In this document: positions 6,711 to 10,947 of the stretch, piece after piece
How positions within the stretch are numbered: the stretch's first letter is position 1
Layout: each line of letters begins with the position of its first letter
Assembly (NCBI GenBank): GCA_021796175.1
Contig: JAJYOM010000044.1
Coordinates: 1 to 10,947 of the forward strand
Length of the DNA stretch: 10,947 nucleotides
Direction: 5' to 3'
Source of the DNA: Thermoplasmata archaeon
GTDB lineage: Archaea; Thermoplasmatota; Thermoplasmata; Sysuiplasmatales; Sysuiplasmataceae
Notes under the pieces: generated by a model
What the model was told of the DNA's origin: nothing
The model's input: only the letters and a program-made list of their open reading frames with translations
Database searches by the model: none
Translations under genes and position numbers: made by a program

Positions 6711-7478
6711 ATGGCTGAAGCAAGCGCTCAGACAGGCCAGCAGGCTGCACCCGCCCCGAGGAAGAGGGTCAGCAGGGCGGAATACGCGATAGACTACAAT
6801 GAGGAAGTCAATCCTGAAGTCAATGTCATTCGGTTCATTCCCACGGCGGGCCAAATGTTTGACTTTGAGCCAGGACAGTTTGTTTCAATTTCAGCTGTAA
6901 AGCCGGATGGTAAAAAGCTTGCAAGGGATTATTCTATTTTCTCTCCCCCTTCCTACAGGCAGGGTTTTGAACTCTGCGTTAAGCGGGTTGAGGGTGGTTT
7001 CATGTCCAACTACCTGTGCGATCTCAAGAAGGGGGACAAGCTGAATGCAATAGGTCCAATGGGCGGATTCACAATCAGGAAACCGCTTCCGCCGGAAGTG
7101 TTCTTTGTTTCCACAGGTACCGGCGTCGCACCTTTCCGGGCTATGCTTGAGACAATGCTTCCACAAAACCTGACAGGAACACAATTCTATCTCATCTTCG
7201 GCACGAGACATCCGGAAGACATAATTTACAGATCCTTCTTCGAAGATATGGAGAAGAAGTATTCCGACTTCCACTACCTTCCGACACTGAGCCGTGCGGA
7301 TGACAGCTGGACCGGTCACAGGGGACACGTGCAACAGACGCTTGTAAAGTATCTTCAGGATCCTGCAAGAAAAAGCATCTACATATGCGGTCTTCAGATA
7401 ATGGTGGATCAGGTCAAGGAACAGGCAGTTGCTTCAGGCGTGGACCCGTCGAATATCTACTATGAGAGATATGACTGA
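6711..7478 (+). CDS. Ferredoxin-NADP reductase-like FAD/NAD(P)-binding oxidoreductase
   Basis: A 255-residue flavoprotein of the FNR superfamily, cytoplasmic, moving electrons between NAD(P)H and a carrier such as ferredoxin. The N-terminal FAD barrel shows RDYS (72-75), which contacts the flavin and phosphate, GGFMSNYL (95-102) and GPMGGF (115-120). The NAD(P) domain shows STGTGVAPFRAM (134-145), FGTRHPEDIIY (163-173), and YICGLQIMV (224-232), where the Cys-Gly pair is the usual nicotinamide-contact motif. The protein ends in YYERYD, so no fused [2Fe-2S] or globin domain is present. It must therefore use a separate partner, not found in this window. The first 20 residues are Ala/Gln/Pro-rich and low in complexity, with no hydrophobic segment. 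The start is supported by its TATA box and Shine-Dalgarno site. Its own promoter suggests single-gene transcription. The exact partner and NADH or NADPH preference cannot be read from sequence. Confidence 0.9.
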   Translation: MAEASAQTGQQAAPAPRKRVSRAEYAIDYNEEVNPEVNVIRFIPTAGQMFDFEPGQFVSISAVKPDGKKLARDYSIFSPPSYRQGFELCVKRVEGGFMSNYLCDLKKGDKLNAIGPMGGFTIRKPLPPEVFFVSTGTGVAPFRAMLETMLPQNLTGTQFYLIFGTRHPEDIIYRSFFEDMEKKYSDFHYLPTLSRADDSWTGHRGHVQQTLVKYLQDPARKSIYICGLQIMVDQVKEQAVASGVDPSNIYYERYD

Positions 7479-7526
7479 AAAGGGCGCCGGACCCGGCCAC
7501 CGCGTGTAGCGGCGAAGGAAAGGATG

Positions 7527-7535
7527 TATTTAATA
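7527..7535 (+). promoter_or_regulatory. TATA box of the four-cysteine small gene
   Basis: TATTTAATA in the 114-base gap after the reductase gene. The predicted transcript start is near 7557, leaving a leader of about 36 bases that contains GGAG (7578-7581). This promoter is the main support that the small frame downstream is a real gene. Confidence 0.5.
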
Positions 7536-7592
7536 AGCCATTGCGGATTGCATTTGACATAGCGGGATTTCCCTACAGGAGAATTGTGCAGC

Positions 7593-7898
7593 TTGACTGA
7601 GCATTCTTTACCGGAAAAGTGCGAGGCTTGCCCATTTTTCATGCAGACCTTTGTCCAGGAGCTCAAGAGAAGGACGGACAGGGGATTGCGCACTGTCGAA
7701 GTGCTGACCGGAATTTGCGGCGCGATGCGGCTTTCCGAAATACGTTCCGGAGTGCCCTCCTATGAAACTACGCACAGGCGTGCGGGTGACTCAGAATGCT
7801 ATTTCAGCTCCCCCTCCGCTTCCCATCTTTCAGCCAAGGTTTCATGGCTGATCAGCAAGCGGTCTGCAACCGCAGGTGCAGTTGCAGCCAAGAAGTGA
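7593..7898 (+). CDS. Unrecognised small protein with four cysteines
   Basis: A 101-residue protein that I do not recognise. From the chosen TTG start it has four cysteines: a Cys-x2-Cys pair near the N-terminus (KCEACP, Cys10 and Cys13), Cys42 (GICGAMR) and Cys69 (SECYF). The spacing C-x2-C-x28-C-x26-C would suit a zinc site or an iron-sulfur cluster, but no known family is implied. Residues 15-38 look like a charged helix; the C-terminal third is Ser/Ala-rich and ends in two Lys, without a membrane segment. Start: TTG at 7593 has GGAG 11 bases upstream; an in-frame TTG at 7584 is only two bases from it; no ATG precedes the Cys pair. A TATA box upstream and a frame open to its stop support a real gene. 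Its stop abuts that of the oppositely oriented asparaginase gene. Its position after a reductase that lacks its own iron-sulfur domain is suggestive only. Confidence 0.55.
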   Translation: MTEHSLPEKCEACPFFMQTFVQELKRRTDRGLRTVEVLTGICGAMRLSEIRSGVPSYETTHRRAGDSECYFSSPSASHLSAKVSWLISKRSATAGAVAAKK

Positions 7899-8741
7899 TC
7901 AATCCGTTATTGCATGGCTTGCCATGTCCGTGGTGGAAGCGATGCCGAAGCCTGAGTCGTTGATGGTAATGACACCCACACTTATGCTTCTGTCAAAAAG
8001 TGCAATTCCGCGATCGGCTGCTTCCTGTGCAGAAATGTCTTCCTTCATGTAATCGTAGACTGTTTTGGAAAGTACCTTTCTTATTATTTCCTCACCAATG
8101 CCTGTTGCCGCAACAGCACCGTGCCTGCCCGCAAATATGCCGCAGCCGATCATTGCAATGTCCCCAACTCTTCCCCTCAGAGCGGGGAAAGTACCTCCGG
8201 TCGAGCCCGAAGCTGCAAACCTGCCTCTGCCATCCCTGGCAACTGCCCCTACGGTATCAACTTTATAGGTTGCCCAATTCCTCGGCCACTTCGGCCGGTT
8301 GCCCCTGCCGAATTCGGCGGTCCCTCTCTCAAGCCTGGCACGGGAAGCTGCAGTTGCGGGATCGTAGTCATTGAAGCCGCATTTCCTGGCGAACTCCACC
8401 GCACCATCAGCAACAAGCAGGATGTGCGGCGTATCCAGTACTTTCCTTGCGACCAGTACCGGGTTCTTTGTCCTGGTCAGGTAGGCCACAGCTCCGCATT
8501 CCTCGTCAGAGGACATTACTGCAGCATCCATGTATGGAATTCCATCCATCCTCAGGACAGAACCGGTGCCTGCATTGAACCTCTCATCATCTTCCATTAC
8601 CCTGGTTGCCTCTGTGGAAGCGTCAACTGCATCCCCGCCGCCCACCAGTATGTGCATAGCAGACTCCGCTGCTCCTGCAGGACCGTCGCTCAGGCTCCTC
8701 GGCGAGCCTGCGCCGCCGTGAACAACCACTCCTCTGCGCAT
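7899..8741 (-). CDS. Isoaspartyl peptidase / plant-type L-asparaginase (Ntn hydrolase)
   Basis: A 280-residue member of the N-terminal-nucleophile asparaginase family (glycosylasparaginase superfamily). Such enzymes hydrolyse L-asparagine to aspartate plus ammonia and cleave isoaspartyl dipeptides; the precursor cuts itself into two subunits. Landmarks: HGGAG (8-12), EDDERFNAGTGSVL (50-63), the self-cleavage site Asp162-Thr163 in VDTVGAVARDG (161-171) with Thr163 as nucleophile, GSTGG (179-183), GRVGDIAMIGCG (190-201) with the substrate-binding Arg191 and Asp194, and ATGIGEE (212-218). All expected catalytic residues are present. The linker before Thr163 is fairly short, as in archaeal members. 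The ATG at 8741 gives the family N-terminus (MRRGVVVHGGAG); no Shine-Dalgarno is seen. It starts 63 bases after the AbrB-PhoU gene and may be co-transcribed with it or leaderless. Peptidase or asparaginase preference cannot be told from sequence. Confidence 0.93.
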   Translation of the reverse strand: MRRGVVVHGGAGSPRSLSDGPAGAAESAMHILVGGGDAVDASTEATRVMEDDERFNAGTGSVLRMDGIPYMDAAVMSSDEECGAVAYLTRTKNPVLVARKVLDTPHILLVADGAVEFARKCGFNDYDPATAASRARLERGTAEFGRGNRPKWPRNWATYKVDTVGAVARDGRGRFAASGSTGGTFPALRGRVGDIAMIGCGIFAGRHGAVAATGIGEEIIRKVLSKTVYDYMKEDISAQEAADRGIALFDRSISVGVITINDSGFGIASTTDMASHAITD

Positions 8742-8804
8742 GCATGTGCATCCGCTGGGAGTATCTGAAACTTTTGTGTGAGCCCTGCGAATATTCGCTG
8801 ATTT

Positions 8805-9809
8805 TCACTTCTCAGTCAGCATACAGTAATTGATCGTTACCTCTGAAATATCCGTGGCGTAGTATGCTATCCTTCTTATCGACTCCTCAATCAAAGCAAG
8901 CTGCACAGCTTCCTCCGCCTTTATTTTCTGTATGCTGATTGATATGTCGCGGAGCACGTTTTTCAGCCCGTCCCTTCTGTCGATAACTTCGTTTGCATCC
9001 TCGGCATTTCCCTTGAAGTAGGCAGTGAGCGAACCATCAAGCATCTTGAGCGAGTATTCATGCGCCGCCTTGAACTTCGAAAGCAGCTCCCTCGGTATGT
9101 CGAATTCGGAAATTGCCGTCACTGACCTGGCAATCTGAACTGCATGATCCCCAATTCTCTCAAGATATCTTGCAATCTGAAAATATGAATTGCTCTCCTC
9201 TATCGTCATTTTAAGTCGCTCGGCAAGCCTCAGGTCGCTGGTCATCATGTTGTGCTCCTTCATGATAATCCAGTAAATCCTGTCCGCATCCGAATCCCTG
9301 TTGATGACGTCAACAGCAAGCGACTGGTCCCTGGATTGAAGTGCTTCCATTGCATCGACCGCCATTGATCTCACTATAAGATGCAATCTCCTCACACCCT
9401 TCTCCTGCGACAGTTCCATGGGATCGCTCAGATCTTTGATTGTAATGCTGTTTATTGTCTCCTCGACAATCTCCACACCCGTAACTGAACGTGTAAATTG
9501 CCTTACCTTTTCCTTGATCGCATTGTCTATCCTGTCCTTTGCCCTGACTATTATGGTGTCAAAACCCATCACGTAAGTACCTATGAGCATCCTCTCGATG
9601 TGAGAGGGCGTTTCCTTCTGCAGGTTAATCGTCTTGCTTCTGTAGTCCTTGCGCGAGTCAATGCTCGGCGTGATTGTTATCGTACCACGTTCGTCCCTGA
9701 GCAGGCCAACCACGTCTCCGCGTCTTATTCCCATCTTGTCAATCCAGTCCTTCGGAAGCGAAATTGTGAAGGTCGAATTGCCGGTGAACTGCACTTTCCT
9801 TGTTTCCAT
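8805..9809 (-). CDS. AbrB-PhoU fusion regulator, archaeal phosphate uptake regulator type
   Basis: A 334-residue protein with two parts. Residues 1-50 form an AbrB/SpoVT-type swapped-hairpin DNA-binding domain (METRKVQFTGNSTFTISLPK, then DWIDKMGIRRGDVV and a Thr/Ile-rich strand). Residues about 70-330 form a PhoU-like helical bundle with the motif YLERIGDHAVQIAR (215-228; Glu217 and Asp221 as metal ligands) and a second, looser copy RRIAYYATDISE (312-323). Bacterial PhoU proteins lack the DNA-binding domain and act with PhoR and PstB; the AbrB fusion is known in archaea and suggests direct transcriptional control tied to phosphate. The neighbouring divergent gene is a phosphate symporter, which fits. 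The promoter is a clear TATA box just upstream of a leader of about 13 bases. The start is set by the AbrB N-terminus. The effector and binding site are not known; see the palindromes in the shared intergenic region. Confidence 0.92.
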   Translation of the reverse strand: METRKVQFTGNSTFTISLPKDWIDKMGIRRGDVVGLLRDERGTITITPSIDSRKDYRSKTINLQKETPSHIERMLIGTYVMGFDTIIVRAKDRIDNAIKEKVRQFTRSVTGVEIVEETINSITIKDLSDPMELSQEKGVRRLHLIVRSMAVDAMEALQSRDQSLAVDVINRDSDADRIYWIIMKEHNMMTSDLRLAERLKMTIEESNSYFQIARYLERIGDHAVQIARSVTAISEFDIPRELLSKFKAAHEYSLKMLDGSLTAYFKGNAEDANEVIDRRDGLKNVLRDISISIQKIKAEEAVQLALIEESIRRIAYYATDISEVTINYCMLTEK

Positions 9810-9843
9810 AGTTTCTACTACCGAATAGAGTTATGAAGTTCAG

Positions 9844-9853
9844 TATATATTTT
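9844..9853 (-). promoter_or_regulatory. TATA box of the AbrB-PhoU gene
   Basis: On the minus strand AAAATATATA is a strong TATA element. The predicted start is near 9822, 13 bases before the ATG at 9809, a nearly leaderless arrangement common in these archaea. Confidence 0.6.
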
Positions 9854-9861
9854 ATTATTTT

Positions 9862-9882
9862 CTATATAGTCATAATAGACTA
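9862..9882. promoter_or_regulatory. Overlapping palindromes in the PhoU-symporter intergenic region, candidate operator
   Basis: CTATATAG (9862-9869) is a perfect palindrome and overlaps an inverted repeat TAGTC, six bases, GACTA (9867-9882). They lie just upstream of the TATA box of the AbrB-PhoU gene, where a regulator could act on it. AbrB-type domains tend to bind AT-rich, partly palindromic DNA. Assignment as an operator is inferred from position only. Confidence 0.35.
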
Positions 9883-9937
9883 CCTTTATGCTGATACCGT
9901 TAATGCGATTCAATGTATGATACTGACAAATATGAAT

Positions 9938-9946
9938 TCTATAGAG
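9938..9946 (+). promoter_or_regulatory. Probable promoter element of the phosphate symporter gene
   Basis: TTCTATAGA contains a perfect palindrome TCTATAGA (9939-9946). As a weak TATA box it would place the transcript start near 9968, giving a leader of about 27 bases that includes GGAGTGA (9980-9986), a good Shine-Dalgarno eight bases before the ATG. The core resembles the CTATATAG palindrome at 9862-9869, so it may also be a regulator site. Confidence 0.4.
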
Positions 9947-9994
9947 TGTGCCTTTAGGGGACAGCGCTGATCCAGCCGCGGAGTGACAGCATAA

Positions 9995-10947
9995 ATGGCC
10001 TCTGAGAGCGCGTCAACTGTCTTCAAGGGACTGGACGAGAGTTCTGTACAGCCATTCCACATCAGGACGCTCATAGTTTCCGGCATGGGTTTCTTCACCG
10101 ACGCATATGATTTGTTTGTCATTGGCGCGCTACTTCCAGTCATTGCAATTTACTTCAACCTTCAGACAACGAGCAGTGACCTCGTATATGCACTCATTTC
10201 CAGCTCCGCACTCTTTGGAGCTGTGCTGGGTCCGATTATATTCGGTCCTATCTCGGACAGGTTCGGAAGGAAGACTGTTTATGCAATCGATCTTGCTATA
10301 CTGATAGTAGCGGCTGTCGGGTCTGCTTTCTCGGCATCTGCAGTCGAGCTGATCGCCTGGAGGTTTGTGCTTGGCATCGGTGTCGGCGGTGATTATCCTG
10401 TCAGCGCGACGCTGATGTCGGAGTATTCCAACAGGAAAGACCGCGGCAAGCTTGTTTCCTCAGTATTTGCCATGCAGGGGTTCGGCCTGCTGTCCGGTGC
10501 TCTGGTGACGCTCGTCTGTCTGTGGCTCCACCTTACACCCGACATCGTCTGGAGGATACCGCTGGCCCTGGGTGCGGTTCCGGCTCTGGCAGTTATTTAT
10601 GCGAGACGAAAAGTGGCAGAAACGCCGAGGTTCATGATGTCTTCAGGCAAGGTGGACAGGACTGCGGCAAAGGAGATGGGTATTGTAGCGCCGGACCAGA
10701 AAAACGGCTCGGCACTCTTCAGCCTTCCGCGCCGCACCATACTCTCACAGTATATACCGCTCCTGCTTGGAACCGCGATTTCATGGTTTACGCTGGATGT
10801 GGCATTTTACGGCACTTCCATTTTTTCGAACACAATAATACATAATCTGATCACTGCGAATGTCCTGGGAGGAACTTCCAGTTACGCTTATCTGATACGT
10901 TCCACCGAGATAACTTCGCTAATCTTCCTCTTCTTTGCTTTTCCAGG
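9995..10947 (+). CDS. MFS phosphate:H+ symporter, N-terminal part (runs off the window)
   Basis: The first 317 codons of a Major Facilitator transporter of the phosphate:H+ symporter group (Pho84/PiPT-like), an inner-membrane protein that imports phosphate with protons. Motifs: GMGFFTDAYDLF (30-41; Asp36 and Asp39), the MFS loop DRFGRK (88-93), GIGVGGDYPVSATLMSEY (127-144; Asp133-Tyr134), Gln161 in AMQGFG, ETPRF (209-213) at the end of the first half, and WFTLDVAFYG (264-273; Trp264, Asp268, Tyr272). By my recollection these match the phosphate- and proton-coupling residues of fungal PiPT. Six hydrophobic segments are seen before residue 205, then a short cytoplasmic loop and further segments. 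The start ATG has GGAGTGA eight bases upstream. The frame is open to the last base, so the gene is cut by the window, not broken. It is divergent from the AbrB-PhoU regulator, which probably controls it. Confidence 0.92.
   Translation, partial: MASESASTVFKGLDESSVQPFHIRTLIVSGMGFFTDAYDLFVIGALLPVIAIYFNLQTTSSDLVYALISSSALFGAVLGPIIFGPISDRFGRKTVYAIDLAILIVAAVGSAFSASAVELIAWRFVLGIGVGGDYPVSATLMSEYSNRKDRGKLVSSVFAMQGFGLLSGALVTLVCLWLHLTPDIVWRIPLALGAVPALAVIYARRKVAETPRFMMSSGKVDRTAAKEMGIVAPDQKNGSALFSLPRRTILSQYIPLLLGTAISWFTLDVAFYGTSIFSNTIIHNLITANVLGGTSSYAYLIRSTEITSLIFLFFAFP

Noticed and set aside
7486..7497. GCCGG-AC-CCGGC repeat after the reductase gene, considered as a terminator
   Set aside because: The two-base spacer is too small for an RNA hairpin loop and no T-run follows.
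7584..7592. Upstream TTG start for the four-cysteine protein
   Set aside because: Only two bases separate it from the GGAG site; the next in-frame TTG at 7593 has workable spacing. Not certain.
8623..8808. A 61-residue minus-strand frame starting with GTG that overlaps the AbrB-PhoU stop codon
   Set aside because: It lies mostly out of frame within the asparaginase gene, whose motifs are complete; the peptide is Arg/Ser/Cys-rich low-complexity, typical of a shadow frame.
9498..9836. Plus-strand frame of 112 residues antisense to the AbrB-PhoU gene
   Set aside because: The minus-strand protein has clear AbrB and PhoU motifs over the same bases; the plus frame shows none.
10522..10845. Out-of-frame reading within the last gene
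   Set aside because: The MFS symporter frame is continuous from 9995 to the window end with all expected motifs.
1..10947. CRISPR arrays, insertion sequences, attachment sites or phage genes
   Set aside because: No spaced direct repeats, transposase motifs, terminal inverted repeats or integrase-like proteins are visible on either strand.

Overview
The window reads as a chromosomal segment of a euryarchaeon, most likely of the class Thermoplasmata. The evidence is archaeal translation genes (ribosomal protein S19e followed by a PDCD5-family protein, and a leucyl-tRNA synthetase of the archaeal/eukaryotic type), AT-rich archaeal TATA boxes with short leaders, heavy AGG/AGA arginine use, Shine-Dalgarno sites of the GGTGAT type, and an AbrB-PhoU fusion regulator of a kind known from archaea. 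The genus cannot be fixed from the sequence. Nothing points to a plasmid, virus, insertion sequence, integron or CRISPR locus.

Layout. Positions 1-4842 are all on the minus strand. Read in transcription order they hold a nitroreductase-like flavoprotein, LeuRS, a small alpha/beta hydrolase, then S19e and the first 25 codons of a PDCD5-family protein. The first three are separated by short gaps (44 and 64 bases) and may form one unit. S19e has its own TATA box and a short leader containing a hairpin and a 23-codon micro-ORF that overlaps its start codon. Positions 4843-5170 are a divergent intergenic region of about 330 bases whose plus strand can fold into a long hairpin upstream of the next gene. 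Positions 5171-7898 are on the plus strand: a class II aspartase/fumarase family enzyme (aspartase favoured), a stand-alone ferredoxin-NADP reductase-like flavoprotein, and an unrecognised 101-residue protein with four cysteines. Positions 7899-9809 return to the minus strand: an AbrB-PhoU regulator, then a plant-type asparaginase/isoaspartyl peptidase that meets the four-cysteine gene tail to tail with no spacer. From 9995 to the end, on the plus strand, is the start of an MFS phosphate:H+ symporter, divergent from the PhoU-like gene.

How the genes may work together. Two links are visible. The AbrB-PhoU gene and the phosphate symporter share a 185-base intergenic region rich in small palindromes and probably form a local phosphate-uptake regulatory unit. 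The asparaginase/isoaspartyl peptidase yields aspartate and the aspartase would turn aspartate into fumarate and ammonia, so together they could feed amino-acid nitrogen and carbon into the citric acid cycle. The remaining genes are translation and redox housekeeping. I do not see a clearly new multi-gene system. The items most worth a second look are the structured region upstream of the aspartase gene, the S19e leader with its micro-ORF, the palindromes between the PhoU-like gene and the symporter, and the four-cysteine protein.
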